A stretch of 64,000 bases of DNA from Bradyrhizobium sp. LMTR 3. Lineage in GTDB: Bacteria; Pseudomonadota; Alphaproteobacteria; Rhizobiales; Xanthobacteraceae. The stretch spans positions 496,001 through 560,000 of the forward strand of contig NZ_MAXC01000012.1 of NCBI RefSeq assembly GCF_001693485.1. Reading direction: 5' to 3'. The notes beneath the pieces were generated by a model, which saw only the letters and a list, made by a program, of their open reading frames with translations, was not told the DNA's origin and did not search any database. A program made the position numbers and the translations under genes. Within the stretch, counting starts at the first letter, position 1, and every line of letters starts with the position of its first letter. Of this stretch, positions 44,223-53,999 are shown in pieces.

Positions 44223-45328
44223 GCGCCAAAATTGAGCCGCGCCGCCGCCGAGGCCAGCAGCAGCTTGTCCGGCATGATCTTGCGCACGGAATCGACGAAC
44301 GTTAGGCCGCTACAGTGCATCGGCACCACCACGTCCGGCTCGAATGTCTTGAGTTCGTTGACGACCTGATCCGTATAGTCCGGCGTCGCGGGCCCTAGAT
44401 GGAAACCCCCGATCAGGGCGTGCAGCTTATTGATGCCGGATACCTCCTGCGCCTGCCGGACGGTGTTGAGAATGCCGACGTGGCCGCACGAGGTGATGAC
44501 GACAAGGCCGCGGTCCTTCACGTTGAAGCAGGTCGCGTGCTCGTGAGTATGCTCGTCCGGGACGACCTTGCCCTGCAGTTCCGCCGCGGTGAAATGGGTG
44601 TACTGGGTGGCATCGCAGCCCAGCCCGTCCTTGATCCCGTACTCCACCATGGTGTTGGGCAAGACCTTCTCGATGCCGGAACGCCTGATCTGCCCGGTGG
44701 TGAAGGCGTGGCCGGCGATCACGGTCGGGCGCTCGCACAGAACCGTCGCGACCTTCTGGGCCGCCAGAGCGCGCCGGTCCAGCGTGCCGTAGTCTGTTAA
44801 TTGGCCCGGCGCGCTGGCCAGGCGATGGCAGAAATTGTCCTCGCCGCCGGCGTAGAGCTTCACGTCCGCCGGCAGTGCGCCACGGTACTTATCGAGGAAT
44901 CCCATCAGGCCGCCGAAATGATCGAAATGGCCGTGGCTGAGGATCAAGGCGTCGACCTTCTTCACGTCGACTCCCATGAGGCCCATGTTGGTGATAAGCA
45001 CGTCAGGCGTGTAGCCGTAATCGAGCATCAGGGTGCGGAGCTCGTTGCCGCGCTGGGATTCGAGCCAGAGCGACAGGCCCCATTGCGTATGAATCACGTT
45101 GGGAAACCCGGTCCAAAGGGGGGTCGGCTGCACACTCACGCCGTTGACTGTGCCGGGGCGCAGGAAAAGATCGTGGGTGGAGTCGACGAGCACCCTGATT
45201 GACAGCTTATCGACCATCGGCACTTCGATCGGTGCCGCCGAAGCGAACTCGACGCATGTGAAGCTGCCGCTCACCGCGAGGGCCGCGGAGCCTGCGAGGA
45301 AGTCACGCCGTCCCAATATGCGGGTCAT
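44219..45328 (-). CDS. Tat-exported MBL-fold metallo-hydrolase
   Basis: The 369-residue protein starts at ATG 45328 behind GGAGG. It has a twin-arginine leader (GRRDFLAGSAALAVSG) and the metallo-beta-lactamase motif SHGHFDHFGG (H132, H134, D136, H137), later SCGHVGILNTV and IGGFHLG. The layout resembles 7,8-dihydropterin-6-methyl-4-(beta-D-ribofuranosyl)aminobenzene-5-phosphate synthase-like MBL proteins, but exported. Substrate unknown. It is coupled to the Sco gene. Confidence 0.9.
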   Translation of the reverse strand: MTRILGRRDFLAGSAALAVSGSFTCVEFASAAPIEVPMVDKLSIRVLVDSTHDLFLRPGTVNGVSVQPTPLWTGFPNVIHTQWGLSLWLESQRGNELRTLMLDYGYTPDVLITNMGLMGVDVKKVDALILSHGHFDHFGGLMGFLDKYRGALPADVKLYAGGEDNFCHRLASAPGQLTDYGTLDRRALAAQKVATVLCERPTVIAGHAFTTGQIRRSGIEKVLPNTMVEYGIKDGLGCDATQYTHFTAAELQGKVVPDEHTHEHATCFNVKDRGLVVITSCGHVGILNTVRQAQEVSGINKLHALIGGFHLGPATPDYTDQVVNELKTFEPDVVVPMHCSGLTFVDSVRKIMPDKLLLASAAARLNFGA

Positions 45329-45555
45329 GTTGGCCTCCGTATCGTTTCGAGGCCCCACTGGCGTGCAATATAGCAATCTTCTCGACTGCCCGGAAGTCAG
45401 GCCCTGCGGCTGCGGACGCCAGGCGCAAACTTTGCGAACGTCACGCGATGTTTCACCTGAGTGCATGCGCACCATACTTGTCTCATTTGCGGTTGAACCT
45501 TCGCGGAGTTCCCGTGACCCACGTCAAGGGGCTTTGAGAACCGCCGGAGGTTCTG

Positions 45556-45798
45556 ATGACGAAGCATCGAACGATTACTGGGTTCGTGGCTGTCGCTCTG
45601 CTCGCTGTTGCCGCAACCGCCGCCACCATGAGGTCGCACTTACCTTGGACCGGCGGCACCGTTGTCTCCGCCGGCACGACTACGAAAGGCCTCGCGGTTG
45701 AAGCGAATGAGCTCCCGACTGCGAGTTTTGACGAGCGCTGGTCCGCAATGTCTGCTTCGACAGCAGACACGGCTGAGCGCCGGCTCGACGTTCGCTAA
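45556..45798 (+). CDS. Small exported hypothetical protein
   Basis: The 80-residue frame at ATG 45556 has GGAGG five bases upstream. An N-terminal hydrophobic segment (ITGFVAVALLAVAATAAT) may be a signal peptide or anchor. The remainder is polar with no Cys. I recognise no family. It lies between the divergent MBL-fold gene and the haloperoxidase gene. Confidence 0.6.
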   Translation: MTKHRTITGFVAVALLAVAATAATMRSHLPWTGGTVVSAGTTTKGLAVEANELPTASFDERWSAMSASTADTAERRLDVR

Positions 45799-45972
45799 GT
45801 GGCGCCGCGATCGGGCGACTTGGCGAAACTTGTAATGGACTCCTGGTCGTTGGGCGACGTTTTCGCGTGACAGGGCGCGGATGCGGCTCGCGCGCACGAC
45901 AAGATGATTATGGAGGTACATTCACACCAAATTGGCAGTCGTTCGGAAATCTCACTTTCGAAGGAGGCAACG

Positions 45973-47196
45973 ATGAACGTTCTGAAATCTGCAATCGTCG
46001 GCCTGGCCTTAATCTCAGCCAATACACCGGTTCGCGCGGACGTCATCACCGACTGGAACAACACCGCAATGAGCGTGATGAAGGCGGCCAATGTGGGCGG
46101 TAATCCGTGGACGCGCAGCATGGCCCTGGTAAACGTGTCCATGTCTGACGCGGTCAACTCGGTGCAGAACCGATATTTGCGTTACATACCGGAGCTTCCA
46201 ATTGACCCGAACGCCTCGGCCGAAGCCGCGGCAGCGGCGGCGGCCCACGAAATTCTCATGCGACAGTATCCCGGCCAGAAGGAGCGGATTGATGCAGCCT
46301 TCGCGGAGACGATGAAAACCATTCCGGACAACCCCGCGCGGGTTGCCGGTATTTCTTTAGGCGAGAAAGTTGCGGCCGCCGTTTTCGCCGAACGTCAGAG
46401 CGACGCGACAAACACGCCCGACACATACCGCCCGCACACCACGGCTGGCATATGGGTGCCGACCACGCTGCCGCTCTTCCCTCAATACGCAACGGCCAAG
46501 CCGTGGGGCATGGAGAGCGCGAGTCAGTTCCGCCCGGCTCCGCCCCCGGCCCTCAACAGCGCGCTTTACGCGCGCGATTACAACGAAACCAAGGAAATCG
46601 GGGGAGTCAAAAGCACGAAGCGAACCGACGCGCAGTCCGACGCCGTGCGTTTCTGGACACAGGCCAACCTTGGGTCCGCATGGTTCCAGGCTACCCGGCA
46701 GGCTTCCGCTCGTCATGGCCTCCCGGTGGCAGAAAGCGCGCGAGTGTTCGCACTGATGTCCATGGCTTTCGCCAATTGCTTCGTCGTCGATTGGGACGCC
46801 AAATTCCAATACAATTTCTGGCGGCCGATCACCGCGATCCGTAACGGCGACCAGGACGGCAACGATGCGACTGAACGCGACGCAAGCTGGCTGCCTCTGA
46901 ACACCACGCCGATGCATCCGGAATACCCGTCGCAGGCGGCGATCAACGCGGGTGCGGTGCAAGGCGTTCTTGAAACAGTTTTCGGCAGCGGGACGGAGAA
47001 CTTCACCGTGACCGATACTTCCGACGCGCGCCTTTCGCGCCAATTCGCCAGCTTTGCGCAGATGGCCCAGGAGCACAAAGAGGTGCGCATCTGGGGTGGC
47101 ATTCATTTCCGCAATTCGCTGGAGGTCGGCGAAGCGATGGGTCGCAAGATCGCCGACCATCTCGTGGCAAACTACTACGTGAAGCCGACGCGGTAG
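45973..47196 (+). CDS. Vanadium-haloperoxidase/PAP2-like secreted protein
   Basis: The 407-residue protein starts at ATG 45973 behind AGGAGG and has a signal peptide (1-22, ending VRA). It resembles the vanadium-dependent haloperoxidase branch of the PAP2 phosphatases: the first Lys/Arg element is WDAKFQYNFWRPITAIRNGD and the last is VRIWGGIHFRNSLEVGEAMG. The middle motif, normally PSGH, reads HPEYPSQAAI, so the acid-base His is replaced by Ala. It may be a phosphatase or haloperoxidase with altered chemistry, or catalytically impaired. A truncated paralogue is at 42877-43524. Confidence 0.85.
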   Translation: MNVLKSAIVGLALISANTPVRADVITDWNNTAMSVMKAANVGGNPWTRSMALVNVSMSDAVNSVQNRYLRYIPELPIDPNASAEAAAAAAAHEILMRQYPGQKERIDAAFAETMKTIPDNPARVAGISLGEKVAAAVFAERQSDATNTPDTYRPHTTAGIWVPTTLPLFPQYATAKPWGMESASQFRPAPPPALNSALYARDYNETKEIGGVKSTKRTDAQSDAVRFWTQANLGSAWFQATRQASARHGLPVAESARVFALMSMAFANCFVVDWDAKFQYNFWRPITAIRNGDQDGNDATERDASWLPLNTTPMHPEYPSQAAINAGAVQGVLETVFGSGTENFTVTDTSDARLSRQFASFAQMAQEHKEVRIWGGIHFRNSLEVGEAMGRKIADHLVANYYVKPTR

Positions 47197-47345
47197 GCTC
47201 GTGTTCGGCATCATGCCGATGTAAGCGATTTATCGGCTCTCGCCCCGGACTGTGACCTATTTTCAACCGGTGCGGGAGCTTCGCCTTGATTTCTGCACTT
47301 TTTGAGCAAACAAATTGCGTCCAGGTGACTTTTGGAGGACACGCG

Positions 47346-47963
47346 ATGATGGGGCGTGGGCTCGCGTTGTTACTAGTGGGGTTACTCGGCGGCTGCATGC
47401 AAGCGACGCTTGCGCCGTCATCAAATGCCAGTTTGACCCCAAGGGACCGGCAGTTACTTGGCCACGCGCGTTATGCGCAGGCGAGCATTCCGGAAACATA
47501 TCGCCGACATATCGTCGACTACACGCGCAAAGAACAGCCGGGCACGATCCTGGTCGATAGCAACGCGCGTTATCTCTATTACGTGCTGCCGGGAGGCAAG
47601 GCGATCCGTTACGGCGTGACGGTGGGAGAGGAAGCGCTGGCCTGGGCCGGCGTCGCAACCGTTGGCCGCATGGCTGAATGGCCGGATTGGATCCCGACGG
47701 CAGAGATCCAGGCTCGATTAGGCCCCTACCCGAAGCGCGTTGCCGGAGGTCCGGACAATCCGCTGGGCGCGCGGGCGATCTATCTTTACGAGGGCAACAA
47801 GGACACGCTGTACCGCATCCACGGCACCAACCAGCCGGAATATATCGGTCAGGCCATCTCGTCCGGCTGCATCCGCATGACCAACGAGGACGTCATCGAT
47901 CTCGTGAATCGGGTGAAGCTCGGCGCGATCGTGGTCGTCCTCCCGCCGGGTCGGAGTGCGTAG
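47346..47963 (+). CDS. L,D-transpeptidase (YkuD domain) lipoprotein
   Basis: The 205-residue protein starts at ATG 47346 with GGAGG upstream (ATG 47349 is next). Its leader LALLLVGLLGGCMQ fits a lipoprotein signal with Cys near 17. The YkuD domain runs from TILVDSNARYLYYVLPGGKAIRYGVTVG to IGQAISSGCIRMTNEDV, with catalytic C175 and an upstream HGTN. The usual SHGC is SSGC here. Such enzymes make 3-3 cross-links in peptidoglycan or attach outer-membrane lipoproteins. Confidence 0.93.
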   Translation: MMGRGLALLLVGLLGGCMQATLAPSSNASLTPRDRQLLGHARYAQASIPETYRRHIVDYTRKEQPGTILVDSNARYLYYVLPGGKAIRYGVTVGEEALAWAGVATVGRMAEWPDWIPTAEIQARLGPYPKRVAGGPDNPLGARAIYLYEGNKDTLYRIHGTNQPEYIGQAISSGCIRMTNEDVIDLVNRVKLGAIVVVLPPGRSA

Positions 47964-48038
47964 CGAGTTGCGCGGCGTGAGGCGCCATTGCGCCGTTCGC
48001 AGTTTTTCGTTCCACCCACGCCGCGCGCGAAACCAGCG

Positions 48039-48524
48039 TCATTGACTCGCGCGAAGCATCTGCAGCTTGGCAATGCGGTCGTCGGCGCGTCGGAGCCGCC
48101 GACAAAGCTCGCGGTTGATATTCTGCATAACCATCACATACGCGTGTATGTCGGTTTTGTAGCACGTGTAGAGTTTTTTGGCTGTGAGCTCGTACAGCAC
48201 GGTTGGGCTCTCCGCGACGACGGTGGCTGATCGGTTCTGCATTTCGATAAGCGTCATTTCGCCGAAGAAATCACCGGACTCGAGGCCCGCTATGCGAATG
48301 ACGCGTCCGGCATCCGCCCGCTTGCTCACCACGAGTTGGCCGGAGTGAACAATGAACATGGAGCGCCCCGGTTCTCCTTCCGCTACGACAGTGGCACCGG
48401 CGTTGAAGCGGCGCTCGACCAACATCGAGACCAGGAGATCGAGGCCTGCATCTGAAAGGCCACCGAAGAAAGGTGTGGCGAGCAAGAACGCTTTCAGATC
48501 GGGGGAGCTGACAGCCATCGACAA
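48039..48524 (-). CDS. Cyclic-nucleotide-binding domain protein without HTH
   Basis: The 161-residue protein is essentially one cNMP-binding beta roll: FFGGLSDAGLDLLVSMLVERRF, GEPGRSMFIVHSGQLVVSK, and the phosphate-binding cassette GDFFGEMTLIEMQNRSATVVA. A C-terminal helix ends the protein (NRELCRRLRRADDRIAKL). No DNA-binding helix-turn-helix follows, unlike CRP/FNR. It is likely a stand-alone cAMP or cGMP sensor acting on a partner protein. Confidence 0.9.
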   Translation of the reverse strand: MSMAVSSPDLKAFLLATPFFGGLSDAGLDLLVSMLVERRFNAGATVVAEGEPGRSMFIVHSGQLVVSKRADAGRVIRIAGLESGDFFGEMTLIEMQNRSATVVAESPTVLYELTAKKLYTCYKTDIHAYVMVMQNINRELCRRLRRADDRIAKLQMLRASQ

Positions 48525-48590
48525 AATGTACTCCCGCTCCTAGCGCATGACGATTTTTGGTTAGATCGATTCGGCCGCAGACGCGCTTCA

Positions 48591-48706
48591 CCTCTCCCGC
48601 TTGCGGGGGAGGTCGGCGCGAAGCGCCGGGTGGGGGCTCTCTCCACTCGGGCAGTATCGCCCGCGGAGACACCCCACCCCAGCCCTCCCCCGCAAGCGGG
48701 AGAGGG
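48591..48706. repeat. Intergenic repeat, family D, inverted arms
   Basis: CTCTCCCGCTTGCGGGGGA near the left end and its reverse complement TCCCCCGCAAGCGGGAGAG near the right end enclose about 90 bases. This is a widely occurring type of alphaproteobacterial intergenic repeat. It lies between two minus-strand genes. Confidence 0.8.
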
Positions 48707-48760
48707 AGCGCACCCCCTGCCTTGCGGGTACCGACCGATTCCTAACTTGGTGTCGAATCT

Positions 48761-50050
48761 TCAATCGGCCGCATAGAACGCCTCCCGGACGGCATTCGAA
48801 ATTGGACCGGAGCCAATAATCGCCGTCTGGGTCATGACTATGCCGATGACGCGGTTTGTCGGATCGATCCAAAACTGCGTGCCATAGATGCCGCCCCATC
48901 CATAGCTACCGGCCGGAAGACGGCTCTTGGCTGCGGCGGGATCAGTCAGGATCCCAAAGCCCAGCGTGAAGCCCCAACCCGGCCCGCGAATCGTCGGCAT
49001 GTTGCCGGTCGCATTCTGCGTCATCTGCCGGACCGTCTCGGCACGGAGCACCCGCACGCCGTCAAGCTCGCCCTCGTTCTGCAGCATCTGCAAGAACCGC
49101 ACGTAGTCACCGATAGTGGCACTCATGCCGGCGCCGCCGGAATTGTACGCAGTCGGAGAGAAGGCGCGGTTCGGGTCGAGGCGGGCAGTGCCCTTGGTGG
49201 GTGGGAACGGCACTGCCTCAGGTCCCATTACGGGAACGTAGCCTGTGCCGAGTGCGCCCGTGACCTGCGCGGGTCGCGTCACCTGCACGAAGCGTGAGCG
49301 AACGGTCTCAGGTGCGTTGAACACAAAGCTCTCGATGCGCAAGGGCTTTGCAATGCGCTCGGTGACAAAAGATTCCAGACTGGTTCCTGTCACCTTCTCG
49401 ATGACGGCGCCGAGCACGTCCGTCGCAAGCGAGTATTCCCAGCCGGTACCAGGCTGATAGCCAAGCGGAACAGAGGCGAGACGCTGCATTGCTTCAGCGG
49501 TGGTTACTTCGGGCTGATCCAGCCCGTCGGTCACGCGCGCGTCGCGATATGCATCCACAAGCCGAGCATTATTGATGAAGTTATAGGAGAGCCCGGCGGT
49601 ATGGGTGAGCAGTTCGCGGATTGTCGGGGGCCTGTTGGCCGGCCCCTCGGCGCCGTCGGGCCCTCGCACCCGCAACTTGGCGAACTCGGGCAGGAACTGG
49701 CTGACCGGATCATCCAGGCCAATCTTGCCCTGCTCGACAAGGATCATCGCCGCCACAGAGGTGACGGCCTTCGTCATTGAGGCAACTCGGAACATGTCGT
49801 TTGCGCCGATCGGCGCGGTACTCCCGACCTCGCGAACGCCGACGCTGCGGCTGTAGACCGGGCGGCCGTCCTGGAGGATCAGCGCCACGATACCCGGCGT
49901 GCTGCGGCCTTCGACCAATCCCCGAAGGACTTCATCGAGCTTGGCGTTGCGCGCCTCGGGCGAAAAAGCCAGCACCGCAGGGGTGGGGCTGAGCGCGAAA
50001 GCTATTACTGCGGCCCCAAGCAGTCGGATGACAAGACGACGTGAGATCAT
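48761..50050 (-). CDS. Secreted class C beta-lactamase-like serine hydrolase
   Basis: The 429-residue exported protein (leader about 1-28, to AVLA) has the penicillin-binding fold of the class C/esterase EstB group: the S-x-x-K motif at S91-K94 (RVASMTKAVTSV), the Tyr motif in GTGWEYSLATDVLG, and the C-terminal GWGGIYGTQFWID. Members hydrolyse esters or peptides and only sometimes beta-lactams. There is no adjacent AmpR-type regulator. Confidence 0.92.
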   Translation of the reverse strand: MISRRLVIRLLGAAVIAFALSPTPAVLAFSPEARNAKLDEVLRGLVEGRSTPGIVALILQDGRPVYSRSVGVREVGSTAPIGANDMFRVASMTKAVTSVAAMILVEQGKIGLDDPVSQFLPEFAKLRVRGPDGAEGPANRPPTIRELLTHTAGLSYNFINNARLVDAYRDARVTDGLDQPEVTTAEAMQRLASVPLGYQPGTGWEYSLATDVLGAVIEKVTGTSLESFVTERIAKPLRIESFVFNAPETVRSRFVQVTRPAQVTGALGTGYVPVMGPEAVPFPPTKGTARLDPNRAFSPTAYNSGGAGMSATIGDYVRFLQMLQNEGELDGVRVLRAETVRQMTQNATGNMPTIRGPGWGFTLGFGILTDPAAAKSRLPAGSYGWGGIYGTQFWIDPTNRVIGIVMTQTAIIGSGPISNAVREAFYAAD

Positions 50051-50312
50051 GATATCCCTCCCGTAGACCTGTTCTGACGCGCCATTCTGCAGCTACTTCA
50101 GATGGGAAGCAATGTCTCGGAGGTCGCCTATTGGCGCCCTAACAGACATCAGAGACATTCGTGGGGCCCCCACTTTCCCCAGATCCTTGCTCGACAGGGG
50201 GCAAACCTCATAAATCATCGAGGTCATGAGCCATGTTGCGAGCACGGCTGCATGAGCAAAGACGCGCCTCACGGCACTTGGGTTGCGGAAGCGCGTCTGT
50301 GTGTAGGGCCTC

Positions 50313-50789
50313 TTACGTACCGGGCGTTTTGACGACCAGCTTTATGTTCAAGAGGTTGACGCCCTTGAACGGGTTCGGCGCGCTTTCGATAGTGCCCGTG
50401 CCCGTAGCGTTCGCATAGGCACCCGTTCCCGAGAGGATCGTATATTCGCCAGTTGACCGGCCGTCTTTGACCGAGCCGGTGTAACGCGCCGTGATCGAGC
50501 CATCCTCGAACGCGTAGGTGCTGTAGCCGTAGAAGGATCCCGAGCCTTTGAGCAAGTCTGAGGAATTGACGAACTCTTTCACCCCGATACGGCCATCCTT
50601 GAAGATGGCGACGCCGAACAGTCTGCCGGACGCGACTGACTGGCCTTCGATGTTTGCTGCCTCTGTTACCTTGTAGTCGATCGGCTTAGTGACGAGCTTG
50701 AACTCTAGCACCTGCTCTCCGGCTAGAGCGGTCGGCGCCGCAGTGACCAGAGCCACGCCAGAAAGGAAAACGGCGAGAGACTTGCGCAT
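50313..50789 (-). CDS. Secreted AOC-barrel-like protein
   Basis: The 158-residue protein has a signal peptide (1-23, ending ALAG) and a small beta barrel with GSFYGYSTYAFEDGSITARYTGS and the ILSGTGAYANATGTGTIES motif. That Gly-rich motif is shared by allene-oxide-cyclase and dirigent barrels and by uncharacterised bacterial homologues. An enzymatic role is not implied; it may bind a hydrophobic ligand. It is a single gene downstream of no clear operon. Confidence 0.75.
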   Translation of the reverse strand: MRKSLAVFLSGVALVTAAPTALAGEQVLEFKLVTKPIDYKVTEAANIEGQSVASGRLFGVAIFKDGRIGVKEFVNSSDLLKGSGSFYGYSTYAFEDGSITARYTGSVKDGRSTGEYTILSGTGAYANATGTGTIESAPNPFKGVNLLNIKLVVKTPGT

Positions 50790-51574
50790 ATGCTCCTCCT
50801 GCGTTTGCTGGGATTAAAATGCGGTATGCTTGCCATGCCTCGCCGGCGGCTGAAGTTTTGGAGATCGTCCAGCATGCAGGCTCGGACACAACTATGGGTC
50901 TTAGCGACGGAAGAAAGGTTCAGCGTTTGATCTTCGTGATCTTCACCAGCCGGAGGCAGGGCAATTCCATGTCGAAGCCGCCCTTCACTATCGTCCAGAA
51001 TCCCGGTGAACCGACCTTGAACCGCCGGGTAGCTCGGCCTCGATGTTCCAAAGCGGACATCCAGCGATCGCAAGTCCGAAGGGCGAGCCGACATTAATGC
51101 TAGGGCTCATTCACGCGTCGAAGATCAAGCGAGTTCCCGTTTATGAGCGTAAGAGCTTTGTCGGCATAGCAGCGCGCGCGTAACTGAAGCTGAAGTATAA
51201 TCGATAGCCATTGCACCCTCCCGTTCCGCCAACAACGAGGCTATACACAGAAGGCGCAGGACCCATTTGACGCATTTCGTTTCGGAGGGTCGGGCGTCTC
51301 AACTCAAATACAATTCTATCAACTACAGCTTCGGCAAGAAAGCTGCTTGCCCGAGCTTTGACGAGTTCAGTGGTGGGCGTTGCCGCCACCCTTTGCGGAC
51401 TACGGCTCTCCAAAAATGTTGGTCAGGGGTGCTGCCGTGTTCTCTGTCTCGGGGCTGTGCGGCATGCATCCGGCACTGTCGGCGTTTGCTCCATCGCGGC
51501 CTTTCCGAGCATAGCGCAGGAACGTCTGCCGTGGCCGTGAACCGATCTCACTTTGCTTCCCGCAACCTGCAACG
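50790..51574. other. Gene-poor intergenic stretch
   Basis: About 785 bases separate the AOC-barrel gene and the histidine kinase, both on the minus strand. The small frames here have no ribosome site or family likeness. The 51030-51100 part reads like an intergenic repeat. Confidence 0.45.
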
Positions 51575-53767
51575 TCACGCGGCCGGATTGGACCGGATCT
51601 GCCGGGCTTGAACGCTCTCGTCTTGTTCCAGCGGCAGCGAAAATTGAAACACGGCGCCCCGAGGTTCGTTCGCGCTCGCCCACATCCGTCCCCCGTGAGC
51701 CTCGACCATCGACCGGCAGATCGCGAGGCCCATGCCCATGCCCTTGGGCTTCGTCGTATAGAAGGCCTCGAATACGCGCTCGACATCCGCCGGGTTCAGG
51801 CCCGGGCCAGAATCGCTGATAGTGACGAGTACGCCGCCCGCGGCCTCCCTCTCGCTGTTGATCCGCAGTGCGCCTGCCCGCTCGTCGACGCCCTCCATGG
51901 CTTCAATGGCATTGAGGATCAGGTTCAGAATCACCTGCTGCAGTTGGGTGCGATCGCCTTTCACCATCGGCAAGCCCGGCGCGAGGTCGGTCTGCAGCAA
52001 GATGCCATGCTTGAGCATTTCGCTCCGGGTCAGCACGACCATTTCGAGGATGGCTTCATTGAGGTCGAACCGATCGTTCCGCGGCGGCACCTTGTTGATG
52101 AGGGCCCGGATCCCGTCGATGACGTTGCCGGCGCGCTTGCCGTCCTCGACGATACGACGAAGGGATTCCCGAACCTCGCCGAGATTGGGCGGTTGAGCGC
52201 TGAGCCAGCGCAGGGCGGCCCCGGCATTGGTAACCGTCGCCGCGATCGGCTGGTTGACCTCATGGGCAATCGAGGCCGTCAATTGACCCATCGTGGTGAC
52301 GCGATTGGCATGCGCGAGCTCCGCCTGCACGGCGCGCAAGGCTTCTTCGGCTCGCCTACGTTCGGTGATGTGCCGCCCGACGCCGCGGTAACCGACGAAG
52401 CGCCCCGTCTTGTCGAACACCGGCAGCCCGGAGACGGACACGTAACGCTTGCTGCCGTCGGGAGCAGCTCGCGCGAGCTCAAAATCGCGGAATGGCAGGT
52501 GGGCATCGAGCGTCTCCCGGTGCTTGCGCCACGCTTCCTCATCAGGCTCCAGGTAAGGCACTTCCCAACGTGTCTTGCCGATCTCCGATCCCGGCGCTGG
52601 CGCGTCGGCAAGGCTCTCCGCGAACTCCTGGTGAGTGAAGCGATGTTGCGCATCAGTCTCCCAATACACGTCGAAGGAGAACTGCACGAGGGTGCGAAAG
52701 CGCTCCTCGCTCTGCCGCAGCGCCTCATCCGCCCGCTTGCGCTCGGTCAGATCGAGGACAAAACTGACGCCTTGATTTGGGCTTTGTTCGAACATCACTC
52801 CGCCGAGCAGCACCGGCACGCGGCTGCCGTCTTTCCGGAAGTACTCTTTCTCAGATGGTTGGACGGTCCCCATCCTTCGCAGCTCTTCCGCGGCGCGTGC
52901 GTCGCGGTCGCGCCATTCCGCCGGTGTCAGGTCCGTCCAGTTCAGCCGACCCGAGGCAAGATCCTCCCGGTCGTAGCCCAACATTTGGAGAAACGCGTCA
53001 TTGGCCTCGAGAATGCGACCTTCGAGATCCCAAATGACGATGCCGACGATGTTAGCGTCGACCAGGCGCCGGATCTTCTTGTCGCGCGCCAGGAGATCGC
53101 CATGGAGCGCGATGTTCTCCGCGATCGCCATACGCCGCCTTATTGCTTCGAGGCGTGCAAGCGCCAACCCCACCACTGCCAGTGCTGCGACAACGACGAT
53201 GGCGGTCGCGATCAGCCAGGCCTTGCGTCGTTCGAGTGCATCGGCGCGCTTCTCCTGATCCACGAGCAGGAAACGCTCGTGGTCCACCATCTGGTCGATT
53301 TGCGATCTTATCTCGTCCAGGCTGCGGATCATCGCCAGCGCCGCCTGCCCGGAGGTGCTGGCCGTCTTGACGATGTCATCGATCTCACGCAGCTTTGCTG
53401 TAACTGTCAGCGCCAGATGTCCGGCACGATGGTTCTGCAATGGATCGTTCGCGACCAGAGCCTGGAGCGCCTGCGCGTCTCGTCGTACGCTTTCGTCGGA
53501 GACGCCGTAAGCCTTGAGATATGAGGGGTCGAGCGTCAGCAGATACCCGCGTCTTTGGGCCTCCACCTCGGCGATGCCCCCCCGCAGCCGATCCAGAGTC
53601 TCCAGCACCTGGCGGCTGCGCTCGTGCGCAAAATCTGCCGCTTGTCGATCCTGACGATATTGGATGGCGAGAAGCCCGGCCGCGGCAACCACAGGCAGCA
53701 GCACCGCGACCACGAGAGTCAGCGGACGAGCAAAGCGCCGAGAGGACTGGCTCAGAGGGACTGACAT
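51575..53767 (-). CDS. Membrane histidine kinase, CHASE3-PAS-PAS, FixL-type
   Basis: The 730-residue protein has a first helix (about 15-36), a periplasmic CHASE3-like domain (about 40-185, RRGYLLTLDPSYLKAYG), a second helix (about 188-212), and PAS domains at about 235-355 and 365-485. The HisKA is of the FixL/ThkA type with H502 in SIAHEVNQPIAATVTNAG. The catalytic domain has N box NLILNAIEAM, G1 DSGPGLNPAD and G2 GMGMGLAICR. No response regulator is adjacent, so it is an orphan kinase. It is divergent from a periplasmic binding protein, which could present a ligand to the CHASE3 domain. Confidence 0.94.
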   Translation of the reverse strand: MSVPLSQSSRRFARPLTLVVAVLLPVVAAAGLLAIQYRQDRQAADFAHERSRQVLETLDRLRGGIAEVEAQRRGYLLTLDPSYLKAYGVSDESVRRDAQALQALVANDPLQNHRAGHLALTVTAKLREIDDIVKTASTSGQAALAMIRSLDEIRSQIDQMVDHERFLLVDQEKRADALERRKAWLIATAIVVVAALAVVGLALARLEAIRRRMAIAENIALHGDLLARDKKIRRLVDANIVGIVIWDLEGRILEANDAFLQMLGYDREDLASGRLNWTDLTPAEWRDRDARAAEELRRMGTVQPSEKEYFRKDGSRVPVLLGGVMFEQSPNQGVSFVLDLTERKRADEALRQSEERFRTLVQFSFDVYWETDAQHRFTHQEFAESLADAPAPGSEIGKTRWEVPYLEPDEEAWRKHRETLDAHLPFRDFELARAAPDGSKRYVSVSGLPVFDKTGRFVGYRGVGRHITERRRAEEALRAVQAELAHANRVTTMGQLTASIAHEVNQPIAATVTNAGAALRWLSAQPPNLGEVRESLRRIVEDGKRAGNVIDGIRALINKVPPRNDRFDLNEAILEMVVLTRSEMLKHGILLQTDLAPGLPMVKGDRTQLQQVILNLILNAIEAMEGVDERAGALRINSEREAAGGVLVTISDSGPGLNPADVERVFEAFYTTKPKGMGMGLAICRSMVEAHGGRMWASANEPRGAVFQFSLPLEQDESVQARQIRSNPAA

Positions 53768-53999
53768 GACCTGGGCCTTAGGTGCTCGCGAGAGCGGCTG
53801 TTTTGTGATGCCGACGCAAAGTATTGCGAGTATAATGGAGACACAGCCAGACCCGTGCAGATGAAGTGGGAACCGGCATGCTCGGCCGCATAGATTACAC
53901 CGGCTCAGGCAGCCCGTCAGTTCTCTCGCAAGGGCCAGAACGTCACGGGACGCCCGCTCGCATCTTGTGAAGGACTGCCCTCAGGCAGGAGCGATGCTC

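Noticed and set aside
48053..48165. Small minus-strand frames overlapping the cNMP protein end
   Set aside because: They overlap two supported genes and have no start signal.
51608..53524. 638-residue plus-strand frame opposite the histidine kinase
   Set aside because: The kinase on the other strand has all its motifs; this frame has none and a composition typical of shadows.
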